Shown here: piece after piece, positions 18,115 through 27,941 of the stretch
Position numbering within the stretch: the stretch's first letter is position 1
Layout of the letters: every line of letters starts with the position of its first letter
Assembly: GCF_018398335.1 (NCBI RefSeq)
Contig: NZ_JAHBRX010000002.1
Location: forward strand, 310,001-374,000
Source of the DNA: Chelatococcus sp. HY11
GTDB taxonomy: Bacteria; Pseudomonadota; Alphaproteobacteria; Rhizobiales; Beijerinckiaceae
Length of the DNA stretch: 64,000 nt
Direction: 5' to 3'
Notes under the pieces: generated by a model
Told to the model about the DNA's origin: nothing
The model's database searches: none
The model's input: only the letters and a program-made list of their open reading frames with translations
Position numbers and translations under genes: made by a program

Positions 18115-18756
18115 CTACAGCTTCACCGCGAATTCGGCGGCCGTCTTGGCCTTGACCTCGTCGAGGCTGACGCCGGGCGCGAGTTCGGTGAGTTGCAGCG
18201 TTTCCCCACGCGCCGGGAAGCTGAACAGGGCCAGGTCGGTGATGACCACGTCGACCACCTGGCGTCCTGTCAGCGGCAGGCTGCAGTCCTTCACGAGCTT
18301 TGACGTGCCGGCCTTGTCCACATGCTCCATCAGCACGATGATGCGCTTGGCGCCGGCGACGAGATCCATCGCGCCGCCCATGCCCTTCACGACCTTGCCC
18401 GGCACCATCCAGTTCGCGAGGTCGCCGCGCTCCGACACCTCCATCGCGCCGAGGATCGACAGGTCGATATGCCCGCCGCGCACCATCGCGAAGCTGTCGG
18501 CGCTCGAGAAATAGGACGACTCCGGGATCTCCGTCACCGTCTGCTTGCCCGCGTTGATGAGGTCGGGATCGGCCTCGCCCTCATAGGGAAACGGCCCGAT
18601 GCCCAAGAGCCCGTTCTCGCTCTGCAGCGTCACCGTCAGGCCGGGCGCGATGCAATTCGCGACGAGCGTCGGAATGCCGATGCCCAGGTTCACATAAAAG
18701 CCGTCGCGCAGCTCCGCCGCCGCCCGCGCCGCCATCTCCTCGCGTGACCACGCCAT
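18115..18756 (-). CDS. 3-oxoacid CoA-transferase subunit B (SCOT beta type)
   Basis: A 213-residue protein of normal beta-subunit length. [16 protein letters not shown] near the N-terminus and the [12 protein letters not shown] segment carrying the catalytic Glu are diagnostic. The [23 protein letters not shown] motif is the conserved CoA-site region. The ATG overlaps the last base of the subunit A stop. The pair transfers CoA from succinyl-CoA to a 3-oxoacid such as acetoacetate or 3-oxoadipate, linking upstream degradation to central metabolism. Confidence 0.93.
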   Translation of the reverse strand: MAWSREEMAARAAAELRDGFYVNLGIGIPTLVANCIAPGLTVTLQSENGLLGIGPFPYEGEADPDLINAGKQTVTEIPESSYFSSADSFAMVRGGHIDLSILGAMEVSERGDLANWMVPGKVVKGMGGAMDLVAGAKRIIVLMEHVDKAGTSKLVKDCSLPLTGRQVVDVVITDLALFSFPARGETLQLTELAPGVSLDEVKAKTAAEFAVKL

Positions 18757-19481
18757 CAGTTCGCTCCCGCTTCTGCCGCCGGCCGCGGACGCGTCGTCTC
18801 GCGCTCGATCCGCTTCTCGTAGTCATGCCCCTCGACGATCCGGTCGACATAGATCCCGGGCGTATGGATATTGTCAGGGTCGAGGCTGCCGATCGGCACG
18901 ATCTCCTCGACCTCGGCCACCGTCACCTTCGCCGCCGTCGCCATCATCGGGTTGAAGTTGCGCGCGGTCTTCCGGTAGATCAGATTGCCCTCGGCATCGC
19001 CCTTCCAGGCCTTGACGATGGCGAGATCGGCGGTGAGCCCGGTCTCCATCACATAGTCCTCGCCGTTGAACTGGCGGACTTCCTTGCCCTCGGCGACGAT
19101 CGTGCCGACGCCGGTGCGCGTGAAGAAGGCCGGAATGCCGGCCCCGCCTGCCCGGATACGCTCGGCGAGCGTCCCTTGCGGGTTGAACTCGAGCTCAAGC
19201 TCACCCGACAGGTAAAGCTTCTCGAACAGCTTGTTCTCGCCGACATAGGACGAGACCATCTTCTTGATCTGGCCCTTGCCGAGCAGGATGCCGAGCCCGA
19301 AATCATCCACCCCGCAGTTATTGGAGATGAAGGTCAGATCCTTCGTCCCCTTGCGCGCGATCGCCGTGATCAGATGCTCGGGGATGCCGCACAGGCCGAA
19401 GCCGCCCGCCATGATCACCATCCCGTCGAACAGAACGTCGTCCAATGCCGACGATCCGTCCTTGTAACGCTTATCCCGCAT
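18756..19481 (-). CDS. 3-oxoacid CoA-transferase subunit A (SCOT alpha type)
   Basis: About 241 residues from the ATG at 19481, which follows GGGAGGGT. The frame stays open 174 bases further upstream, but that extension has no family similarity. [28 protein letters not shown] is interrupted here only for length: the [10 protein letters not shown] loop is the CoA-binding glycine-rich signature, and [14 protein letters not shown] is also conserved. It is stop-start coupled to subunit B. None of the five shared operators lies immediately upstream, so this pair may be controlled separately. Confidence 0.92.
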   Translation of the reverse strand: MRDKRYKDGSSALDDVLFDGMVIMAGGFGLCGIPEHLITAIARKGTKDLTFISNNCGVDDFGLGILLGKGQIKKMVSSYVGENKLFEKLYLSGELELEFNPQGTLAERIRAGGAGIPAFFTRTGVGTIVAEGKEVRQFNGEDYVMETGLTADLAIVKAWKGDAEGNLIYRKTARNFNPMMATAAKVTVAEVEEIVPIGSLDPDNIHTPGIYVDRIVEGHDYEKRIERETTRPRPAAEAGAN

Positions 19482-19833
19482 GTACCCTCCCTCACCTCGA
19501 TCCTTCGATCGCGGTGCTCGCTTGCTTGCTTCCGGCAATCGCGCCCTTCGCAAGGCTATCCGATACCGCTCATGCTGCATGGGCACAATCGCGTCCGATC
19601 GCTTTCGCCTATGCAGCAATCTGCCCGAAGATAACGACAAAGTGAAACAAGGCAAATGGCATGTGGAGGCGGGACGTTGGAAGCGGCAGACGAATTCGCC
19701 GAGCCCGGATCATTTCCACCCTGTGATCGAGAGACGCATCCAGCAGATCGCCCGGTACGGGCAGCCCCATCATTCCCTTGCCTCTCATGGCAAAAGGCCA
19801 AGTCGACGGGCGCCGGCTGCGTTCTATTCCGCG
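19482..19833. other. Intergenic spacer upstream of SCOT genes
   Basis: About 350 bp between the SCOT-A start and the amidohydrolase stop, both on the minus strand. It must hold the SCOT promoter. I saw no convincing gene, repeat, terminator or operator copy. The long open frames across it on both strands have no family features and are read as chance. Confidence 0.5.
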
Positions 19834-20682
19834 TCAGTTCGCGCCTGCGGTCTCCAGCAGACGCGCCATATTGCCGCCGAGCACGCGCGGCAGGTCAATT
19901 GGTGCAAAAGGGCCATGACGCGTCAGCAGCGTGAGGCATTGCGTGTAGGTCATATGCTTGCGCGACACGGGAAAGTCCGAGCCCCACACCACCCGCTCAG
20001 GTCCGAACGCGGCGGCAATATCCGAGAGGATCCATTGCAGCGGGGTATAGGGAAAATCCTGATCCGGCGCGGCGACATTGCCGAGCCCGGAATATTTGAT
20101 GTGGATGTTCGGGCGAGCCGCCGCCGCCAACACGAGGTCCCTCCCATTGGCCGTCACCGCCGTACGTGGGCCGAGAAAAGCGAAATGGTGGAGGAGAATC
20201 GGCAGATCGGGATAACGCTCCGCAAGTTCGACGACGGCGGGCATCTGGTGGGGCAGCACCGAGAGGCTGAGAATGAGCCGCCGGGCGGCGGCGATCCCAA
20301 AAAAAGCAAGTCCCTCCGTCGCCGTCAGCCAGCTCGCGTCATCCGCTTCATCAAGATAATGAGTGAAGCCCTTGAAATCCCAGCGTGAAAGTGCGTTTTC
20401 CAGCCGTTGAGCGGCGCCGGGTCTGTGATAGTCCGCCGACCAGCGGCAATCGATATCGGGAAAGACTTCAAAACGCCCGGGATGGGCCTCAGCGACGCGA
20501 TAGGCGTAGTCGACATTGCCAGGATTGTCGCCGATGCCAGCGCAGATGATCACAGCGCTGGCGACAGCATGGACATCCATCTCATAGACGAGCTCACCGG
20601 CCCGGCCGCGCGCCGCCGCGTGTGGGCTCGCCGGCTCATAGGGCCAGTTCTCCCAGACATGGCAATGGCTGTCGATGATCAC
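19834..20682 (-). CDS. Amidohydrolase family protein (PF04909 type), candidate sugar-lactonase
   Basis: A 282-residue TIM-barrel metal hydrolase. The N-terminal IIDSHCHVWENWPY carries a DxHxH-like metal site (D4, H6, H8), ILLHHFAFLG supplies a central His pair, and RVVWGSDFPVSR contains the late metal Asp. This family includes L-rhamnono- and L-fuconolactonases as well as decarboxylases. It is the last gene of an operon with a mutarotase, a sugar dehydrogenase and a rhamnonate-dehydratase-like enzyme, so lactonase is the best guess. Its ATG overlaps the DppF stop by four bases. The function is inferred from context. Confidence 0.8.
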   Translation of the reverse strand: MIIDSHCHVWENWPYEPASPHAAARGRAGELVYEMDVHAVASAVIICAGIGDNPGNVDYAYRVAEAHPGRFEVFPDIDCRWSADYHRPGAAQRLENALSRWDFKGFTHYLDEADDASWLTATEGLAFFGIAAARRLILSLSVLPHQMPAVVELAERYPDLPILLHHFAFLGPRTAVTANGRDLVLAAAARPNIHIKYSGLGNVAAPDQDFPYTPLQWILSDIAAAFGPERVVWGSDFPVSRKHMTYTQCLTLLTRHGPFAPIDLPRVLGGNMARLLETAGAN

Positions 20683-21671
20683 GCCGGCACCTTGAGCGTT
20701 GCCGCGCGATCGAGTTCAGCGCTGATCGCCAGCTGGATGGCAGCCGCCGAGGTCGTCGGTTCGCTTGGGCGCAGGGGACCTGCAATCGCGCGGAGCGGCT
20801 CGATCTGGTAGAGGCCAACCGCGCCATCCGCCGGAAGATAACGCTCGGGCGAGGCCGTCTGTTCGTCGAGGTTCCAGGGCTTATCCGGATCCGGCGAAGG
20901 CACGGCCTCGATCAGCGCGCGTGTATAGGGATGCGCTGGGCGATGGATGACATCCTCGGCGCGCCCCACCTCCATGACGTGGCCGCCATGCAGCACGACG
21001 ATCGAATCCGCGACCTGATAGGCGGTCGTCAGATCGTGGGTCACATAGATGAGTGAGATGCCGAGATTGCGATTCATCTCGTAGAGGATGGCCAGGATCG
21101 TCGAGCGCAGGGAGGCATCGACCATCGACACCGGCTCATCCGCCAGGATGATGGCGGGATCGAGCAGCAGCGCCCGCGCGATCATCACACGCTGGCGCTG
21201 GCCGCCGGACAACTGGTGCGGATATTTGCCGAGCGTCTCTGACGGCTTCAGGCCGACACTCGTGAGCGTCTTTTCGATCTTCGCATAGGCCTCGTCCCTC
21301 GATTTCACGAGGCCGAACAGCTTGAGCGGCGTCAGGAGCGGATGGTCAATCCGATAGAACGGATTGAAGACATCGAAGGGGTCCTGGAAAATCGCCTGCA
21401 CCTCACGCCGGAAAGCGGTGAGCAGGGCCTGATCCCCCGTGGCGATCGGCTTCCCGTCATAGAGGACAGCCCCACGCGTCGGCTGCTGGAAACCGAGCAA
21501 AAGCCGGATGAGCGTGGTCTTGCCGCTGCCGCTCTCGCCCACCACGGCGGTGATAGTGGGGCGCCCGCCACCGACCGCCAGGGATATGTTGGACAGCGCC
21601 CGCTTCTGAACGCCGTGACCGGCGAAAAAGACGACATCCGCGTCGCGGACTTCGAGAACTTTCGCCATCAC
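20679..21671 (-). CDS. Oligopeptide-type ABC transporter ATP-binding protein (DppF/OppF)
   Basis: A 330-residue ATPase with Walker A (GESGSGKTT), signature LSGGQRQRVMIARALL and Walker B (IILADEPVSMVD), plus the C-terminal oligopeptide-transporter extension with HPYTRALIEAVPSPDP, which often binds an iron-sulfur cluster in this family. Overlapping ATGA junctions join it to DppD upstream and the amidohydrolase downstream. With DppB, DppC, DppD and the binding protein it makes a complete importer, probably for an oligosaccharide or sugar derivative given the neighbouring enzymes. Confidence 0.9.
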   Translation of the reverse strand: MMAKVLEVRDADVVFFAGHGVQKRALSNISLAVGGGRPTITAVVGESGSGKTTLIRLLLGFQQPTRGAVLYDGKPIATGDQALLTAFRREVQAIFQDPFDVFNPFYRIDHPLLTPLKLFGLVKSRDEAYAKIEKTLTSVGLKPSETLGKYPHQLSGGQRQRVMIARALLLDPAIILADEPVSMVDASLRSTILAILYEMNRNLGISLIYVTHDLTTAYQVADSIVVLHGGHVMEVGRAEDVIHRPAHPYTRALIEAVPSPDPDKPWNLDEQTASPERYLPADGAVGLYQIEPLRAIAGPLRPSEPTTSAAAIQLAISAELDRAATLKVPA

Positions 21672-22497
21672 ACTTCTCCGACCTGCAGCGCCGGCGCCTT
21701 CGCGGAGCGGAAACTCGCGAGGCGATCGAATGATGGAAGCGATTCGATCAGCATCCGGGTGTAGGGATGCTGAGGACGTGTGAAGATCTCCCGCACAGGT
21801 CCGGTCTCCACCAATTCGCCACGATACATCACGCCGAGACGGCTGACGAAATGCGCCATCAGCGCCATGTCATGGCCGATAAGCACGATCGCCGCGCCGA
21901 GATCCTTCTGCACGCGGCCGAGGGTGGCGAGCACCTGCTTCTGCACCATCACGTCGAGCGCGCTGGTCGGCTCGTCCGCGAGAATGAGGCTGGGCTTGAG
22001 CGCGATCGACATGGCGATGCACACGCGCTGCTTCATGCCGCCCGAGAGTTCATGCGGGAAGCGATCCTGCACTTCGGGTGCGAGCCCCACCCGCCTTAGA
22101 AGGTCGCCGATAACGCGGCGCCTTTCCTCCGAGGTATGACGCACGCCGTGATCCGAAAAGATGTCGCCGATCTGCCGGCCGATGCGCAGCACCGGATTGA
22201 GCGAACTCATCGCCCCCTGGGGCACCAGCGACATCTCGGCAAAGCGAATGTCGCGGTAATGCGCGTCGGGCACCTTGGCGAGGTCCTTGCCATTCAGCAG
22301 CAGTTGACCACCGGTGATCATGCCGCCGCGCAGCATGCGCATCAGCGCCAGAATGGTCGTGGACTTGCCCGAACCGGATTCGCCGACGAGCCCGAAGCGC
22401 TCGCCGGCCTCCAGCGAGAAACTCACATCGCGCACGGCATGAAAGGGCCCACGCGGCGTGCGGTATTCGACGGTGAGATTGCGGATATCGAGCACAG

Positions 22498-22501
<4 letters not shown>
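21668..22501 (-). CDS. Oligopeptide-type ABC transporter ATP-binding protein (DppD/OppD)
   Basis: About 277 residues with Walker A (GESGSGKST), Q-loop LVPQGAMSSLNP, signature LSGGMKQRVCIAMSI and Walker B (LILADEPTSALD), ending in HPYTRMLIESLPSF. The reading frame remains open for another 900 bases upstream, but that portion is antisense-like low-complexity sequence lying over the permease gene. The ATG at 22501 overlaps the DppC stop in an ATGA junction and starts the normal domain, so I place the start there. Confidence 0.9.
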
Positions 22502-23351
<850 letters not shown>

Positions 23352-23352
<1 letters not shown>

Positions 23353-24353
23353 CAGTCCCTCCCCGTCGTGATGCGCGGATCGATGAGCGGATAGGCGAGA
23401 TCGAGAATGAACATGGCAATGGCGATCGACACCGAGAGCAGCAGCACGATGCCCTGGATCACGAAATAATCATTGGCCTGGATAGCCTGATAGAGGCGGA
23501 ACCCGATGCCCGGATAGGAGAAGATGACCTCCACCAGGATGGCGCCGGAGACGATGTGACCGAGCGTCATCGCCAGTTTCGTGAGTTGCGGCAGCAGCGC
23601 GTTGCGCAGGCCGTACCATCGGAAGATCCGGCGTGGTTTGAGGCCCTTGGCTTCCGCCAGGGTGATGTAGTCCTCGCCGAGCACGCTCACCATCATGCCG
23701 CGCATACCGAGCGCCCAGGCGCCGATCTCGGCGAGGATGATGGAAGCGGCCGGCAGGGTTCCGTGCCAGGCGATCGCCGTCAGCGTCTGCCAGTTGAACC
23801 CAACTGACTGGCCGAAGGGCATGCCGCCGCCGGCGGGAAACCAGCGGAAGACGATGGCGAAGAGGTAGAGGAGCACCATGCCGATGAGGAAGTAGGGAAC
23901 CGACGAGAACAGGATGAGGCCGGTGCCGAAGACACGTGTCACGCGCGGCGTCCGCGGCCAGCCGAGCAATCCCCCGAGCCAGGTTCCGATGACGAAGCTG
24001 ACCAGTGTGGCAAAACCGAGCAGCCCCAGCGTCCAGGGAAGCCCCGCGAGAATGGCGTGCGAGACACGCTCGGGATAGGCGGCGAGCGACACGCCAAGAT
24101 CCAGGCTGAAGACCGCCTTCCAATAGGACAGATATTGCGCGAAGAGCGGCTGATCGAGCCCGAAGCGGGCGCGGTAGGCTTCCACCATCGCGCTGATATC
24201 GCCGCCGCCGCCACCTGTCGCGAGCAGCTGGTTGAGCTGAGCCTCCACCGGGTCGCCGGGCATCAGCCGGGGCAGGAGAAAGTTGATCGACACCGCGAGC
24301 ACGATGACGAGAAGCATCATGCCGAAGCGGCGCGCGACATACTGTGCATACAT
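23352..24353 (-). CDS. Oligopeptide-type ABC transporter permease (DppB)
   Basis: A 333-residue membrane protein starting with RRFGMMLLVIVLAVSINFLL and then the conserved PGDPVEA motif of DppB/OppB. The EYITLAEAKGLKP-like coupling loop reads EDYITLAEAKGLKPRRIFR here. About six transmembrane segments are present. The gene follows the dehydratase gene by 15 bases in the operon. Confidence 0.92.
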
Positions 24354-24368
24354 TGTCAGCTCTCCGGC

Positions 24369-25556
24369 TCAGAGGACGAGCGCTTCGAGCGCTTTTTCCG
24401 TCAGGCCGAGGCCGAAGCCCGGTTCATCGCTCGGCACGAGCCAACCGTTCTCCGGCACGGCCATCCCCGGAAAGACACGTGCGTCCGCGAGCGGCTGCCC
24501 GGGCGCCGAGCCGACAAAGAACTCGCCCCAGCGCATATTGGCGCTGGCGAAGGTGAGATGCTGGCCATAGGGCGTGTTCATGCCGGCATGGAGCATGACC
24601 TTGATACCGGCGGCTTCCGCGATGTGGTTGATGCGCATGCAGCCCGTGAGGCCCGCCGCCCAGCAGATGTCCGGCTGGAAGACGTCGAGCAGCTGGCGGT
24701 TCGCGGCCTCGAGAAACTGCGCGGGAAGATACCAGTGCTCACCTCCCGCCAGCGTCATCCACGGCAGGCGGCTGCGCAGGGCGGCGTGGGCCTCCATCGG
24801 CTCGGGCAGGAGCGCGTCCTCGATCCAGCCGAGGTTGTAGGGCTTCAGGCGCTCGGCGAGGCGGACGGCGAAATCGACGTCGAGCGCCAGCCAGCAATCG
24901 AGAAGGATCTCGACATCCGCGCCGACAAGCGCCCGGGTGCGCGCCACGAGTTCCTCATTACGGGCGAGCCCGTCGAGGCCGGAGAATGCGCCATAGGGCA
25001 GCGCCAGTTTCGTGGCGCGGAAACCAAGCTCCATATGCCAGTCGGTATCATTGCCCGTGGCATAGCAGAACATGCGGTCATGGGCCGGGCCGCCGGCGAG
25101 CGCATAGACCGGCGCCTTCAGCATCTTGCCCTTGAGGTCCCACAGGGCGAGGTCGACCGCGCTGATCGCATAGGCGCTGAGCCCACCCGAGCCATAGGGC
25201 GAGGACGCGCGCATCATGATATCCCAGGCGCGCTCCGTGGCGAGCGCGTCCTCGCCCGCCAGGAGGCCGGCGAAATGATCGTTGATCAGCGCGATCGCCG
25301 GCTGGCCATGGCGCGTGACGCCGAAGCCCGTCGTGCCATCCTCGGCCGTCACCAGACAGCCGACCGATCCGTCGAAACGCCAGCTCGAACGCTTGGCCTT
25401 GAAGCGCGGATAGCCTGACAACGGCCCGGCGACTTCCGCGTCGCGCGTCCAGGGCGGCCTCGTCGCGGTCGCGCCGTTCGCCAGTTTGCCTTCCTTGTAG
25501 AGCGCGCCGACCATCTCATTGCGGATGGGAAAGGCGCGGACTTCCTTAATTTTCAC
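24369..25556 (-). CDS. Enolase-superfamily dehydratase, L-rhamnonate dehydratase-like
   Basis: About 395 residues. It would dehydrate an aldonic acid to a 2-keto-3-deoxy acid in the cytoplasm. The segments FCYATGNDTDWHMELGFRATK in spirit, MLD-type LLDCW with Asp220, NLGWIEDALL with Glu246, GGEHW with Glu273/His274, and MLHAG with His323 reproduce the spacing of metal ligands and catalytic His known for L-rhamnonate dehydratases. I start at the second of two adjacent GTG codons (25556 or 25559); the frame opens about 165 bases further upstream, but that part is made of the GTGCCCC repeat. Neighbouring RhaM-type mutarotase supports a 6-deoxyhexonate or related substrate such as mannonate or lyxonate. 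Confidence 0.83.
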   Translation of the reverse strand: MKIKEVRAFPIRNEMVGALYKEGKLANGATATRPPWTRDAEVAGPLSGYPRFKAKRSSWRFDGSVGCLVTAEDGTTGFGVTRHGQPAIALINDHFAGLLAGEDALATERAWDIMMRASSPYGSGGLSAYAISAVDLALWDLKGKMLKAPVYALAGGPAHDRMFCYATGNDTDWHMELGFRATKLALPYGAFSGLDGLARNEELVARTRALVGADVEILLDCWLALDVDFAVRLAERLKPYNLGWIEDALLPEPMEAHAALRSRLPWMTLAGGEHWYLPAQFLEAANRQLLDVFQPDICWAAGLTGCMRINHIAEAAGIKVMLHAGMNTPYGQHLTFASANMRWGEFFVGSAPGQPLADARVFPGMAVPENGWLVPSDEPGFGLGLTEKALEALVL

Positions 25557-25602
25557 CACGGCGATCTCACGCGAAAAGGGCCTCGGACAGACGTATCCGG
25601 CG

Positions 25603-25678
25603 AGCGGAGGCTCCAGGCCCCTAGTGCCCCTAGTGCCCCAAGTGCCCCGGGTGCCCAGGTGCCCCGGGAGCCTCCGCT
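25603..25678. repeat. GTGCCCC minisatellite enclosed by a 12-bp inverted repeat
   Basis: Between the binding-protein gene and the dehydratase gene lie about five copies of a 9-base unit close to TAGTGCCCC (last copies GGGTGCCC and AGGTGCCCC). The array is flanked by a perfect inverted repeat, AGCGGAGGCTCC on the left and GGAGCCTCCGCT on the right. Transcribed from the minus strand, it could fold as a long stem with a repetitive G-rich loop just beyond the binding-protein stop, where it may lower readthrough from binding protein to dehydratase and permease genes. Confidence 0.8.
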
Positions 25679-25686
25679 CTTGCCGG

Positions 25687-27456
25687 TCACTGCTTCGGCT
25701 GCAGGCGATGGATGACGAGCGCAAAGCCTTCCCACGGCAGGGGCTGGGCTACATAGGGCTGCGCCGACGACGGAAAGCCGGTCCAGTAAGTGGTGTTGAA
25801 CGGCTGCGTCTGGATTTCCTCGAAAAGGGCGATCTCCGGCAGGTCACGGGCGATGATCGCGGTTGCTTGCTTGGCGAGGGCGACATAATCCGCGTCCTTC
25901 GGCGAGGGCTGCTTCGCCTCGAGCTTGTCGAGGATAGCGTCAAGCTCGGGATTGGCGTAGCGGGTCGGCGCGCGCAGGTTCTTCGCGGCCTCGCCCTCCT
26001 TCGGCGCGTATTTCGAGTGGAAATGCTCCAGCGTCTGCCAGGGGTCATAGAGGCTGCCACAATGGGGATAGACGCTGAGCCCGAAATTGCCCGCCGTGAG
26101 CGCCTCGGTCTGCGCGGTGCTCTGCTGGACGTTCACCACCGTATCGAAGCCCGCCGAGCGGAGCTGCTCGCCAAGCACCGGCCCCACGGGGTCACCCTGG
26201 CCGACCGACACACGTATCTCCAGCGGGGAGCCGTCAGGCAGCTGCCAGCGCCCGGCGGAATTCTTCTTGTAACCGGCTTTCGTCAGGATCTCGGCGACCC
26301 GCTCGACGCTGCGCTTGTCGAGTGCGGCGGCCTGGATGATGTCACCCATGCCGTCGACATAGTCGAGCATGCCACGATAAGAGGAGAACGGCAGCACGGC
26401 CTTCTTCACCGAGCCCTCATAGGCGAGGTTCACGATCTGGTCCCGATCGATCGCCGCATTGACCGCCTGGCGCAGAGCCACGTCATTGAAGGGCGGCTTC
26501 TGGACATTGAAGCGGATGCCGATGACGCACCCGTTCGGGGCGCCCCACACCGGCCCCTGAGCGTTCCAGGCCGTGAGATTGGGGTTCTGGACCTTGATGG
26601 CCTCGAACACGCCCGACTGGATATTCCGGCCGATATCGATCTGGTTCGTCGCATAGAGCTGCGGCATGGCCTCCGCCGTCGCCGGCACATAGATGACGCG
26701 CTCGACCTTCGGCATCTCCTTGACGAGCCCCACGTCCTTCGCCCACCAGTTGTCGCGGCGATCGAAGAACAAGGAACTCGCATCCGCCTTCACGAGCTTG
26801 TAGGGGCCCGTGCCGACAGGCAGACCCTTGGCCAGATCGAAATTGGCGAAAGTCTTCGGATCCTTGCCCTCCCAGATATGCTTGGGCACCACGACAAAGC
26901 GCGTCGATTGTCCTGTCGCGAGGAAGTCGGCGGCCCAGCGCGGTCCCGGCTTCTTCAGCTTGATGGTGACGGTCAGCGGATCGACGACTTTCGCGGAATC
27001 GACCCACTCGGCGATGGCCGAGGAGAACAACAGATCCGGCGCCGCGCCCTTCAGCATATCGAAGGTGAAGACGACGTCTTCGGCCGTCAGCGGCTTGCCG
27101 TCGCTCCACCTCACACCATCGCGCAGCTTCACCGTGAGTTCGGTGAAGTCCTTGTTGTAGGTATAGCTTTCGGCGATCCAGGGGATCAGCTCATTGGTGA
27201 AATGGTTCGTATAGAACAGTGATTCATAGACCGTATAGTGCAGGTTATTGCGCTGATGCAGCAGAACACCCGCATAGGGATTGAAGTTATCGATCGACGG
27301 GACCTGATTGTAGAAATCCCATCCTTGGCTGATCAAGGTGCGGTTGCGCGGGACCTTGGGCAGATCCTGCGCAACCGCTTCCCCCACCCCCCAAACGATC
27401 GCCGCTGATGCGGCACCTGCCATCAGCCAGCGTCCCAACCCATGCTGTCTTTTCAT
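25687..27456 (-). CDS. ABC transporter substrate-binding protein, family 5 (DppA/OppA)
   Basis: A 589-residue periplasmic protein. The signal peptide ends near residue 29 (GEAVA-QDL). The core contains the family-5 pattern LTVKLRDGVRWSDGKPLTAEDVVFTF shortened here: the LRDGVRWSDGKPLTAEDV element is diagnostic. GGGAGGGAGGC precedes the ATG. It is longer than typical dipeptide-binding proteins and, in this operon, likely binds a carbohydrate ligand, as some family-5 proteins do. It is separated from the RhaM-type gene by 120 bp that may hold a secondary promoter. Confidence 0.9.
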   Translation of the reverse strand: MKRQHGLGRWLMAGAASAAIVWGVGEAVAQDLPKVPRNRTLISQGWDFYNQVPSIDNFNPYAGVLLHQRNNLHYTVYESLFYTNHFTNELIPWIAESYTYNKDFTELTVKLRDGVRWSDGKPLTAEDVVFTFDMLKGAAPDLLFSSAIAEWVDSAKVVDPLTVTIKLKKPGPRWAADFLATGQSTRFVVVPKHIWEGKDPKTFANFDLAKGLPVGTGPYKLVKADASSLFFDRRDNWWAKDVGLVKEMPKVERVIYVPATAEAMPQLYATNQIDIGRNIQSGVFEAIKVQNPNLTAWNAQGPVWGAPNGCVIGIRFNVQKPPFNDVALRQAVNAAIDRDQIVNLAYEGSVKKAVLPFSSYRGMLDYVDGMGDIIQAAALDKRSVERVAEILTKAGYKKNSAGRWQLPDGSPLEIRVSVGQGDPVGPVLGEQLRSAGFDTVVNVQQSTAQTEALTAGNFGLSVYPHCGSLYDPWQTLEHFHSKYAPKEGEAAKNLRAPTRYANPELDAILDKLEAKQPSPKDADYVALAKQATAIIARDLPEIALFEEIQTQPFNTTYWTGFPSSAQPYVAQPLPWEGFALVIHRLQPKQ

Positions 27457-27576
27457 TGTCCTGCCTCCCTCCCATATCCTGTCGCGGACGTGCGCCGCGC
27501 GGTTTTCTCTCGGTCAAGATCGTGTCGCTCATCGCGGCCTGCGGGACTGGCACCCGCGCGGTTCGCGATGTAGCGA

Positions 27577-27939
27577 TCACGCGTCGCGGACGGCGTCCGG
27601 ATGGACGCCCGTGTCGAATTCCATGTGAAAGACGTGCTCGAGCGGCTCCCTGAGAGGCTGGTCGCCAGCCATCTCCAGCACGTCGGCCATATAACCGCGC
27701 CAACGGATGATCACCGGATCTTCCGGGACGTTCGGGTCCAGCGCGTGACGGCGGAAGAGATGCCCAAAAACCATACGGTTCGGCTCATTCAGGAAGATAT
27801 CATAGCTCACCACGCCGGACGCGCGGAGCGCGCGGAGCATCTCCGGCCATATCTCGGCGTGGCGGCGCTTGTATTCTTCCGTTTTCCCCGGGCGAACACG
27901 TAGAACAAACCCGGATACATGAAGGCCTAGATCACCCAT
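27577..27939 (-). CDS. L-rhamnose mutarotase family protein (RhaM)
   Basis: A 120-residue protein. It interconverts alpha and beta anomers of L-rhamnose or a related sugar, supplying the anomer used by the next enzyme. The pattern VRPGKTEEYKRRHAEIWPEM with the catalytic-type His, then SYDIFLNE, WRGYMADVLEM and LEHVFHMEF, matches the family throughout. It starts two bases after the Gfo/Idh gene ends, so the two are cotranscribed. Its presence is the best pointer to the operon substrate. L-fucose and L-lyxose specific relatives exist, so the sugar is not certain. Confidence 0.88.
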   Translation of the reverse strand: MGDLGLHVSGFVLRVRPGKTEEYKRRHAEIWPEMLRALRASGVVSYDIFLNEPNRMVFGHLFRRHALDPNVPEDPVIIRWRGYMADVLEMAGDQPLREPLEHVFHMEFDTGVHPDAVRDA

Positions 27940-27941
27940 GG

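Noticed and set aside
19480-20388. Plus-strand frame of about 302 codons
   Set aside because: It spans the SCOT upstream spacer and runs antisense to the amidohydrolase, with no domain features.
25622-25666. CRISPR array
   Set aside because: The units are 9 bases, directly abutting and without unique spacers. This is a minisatellite.
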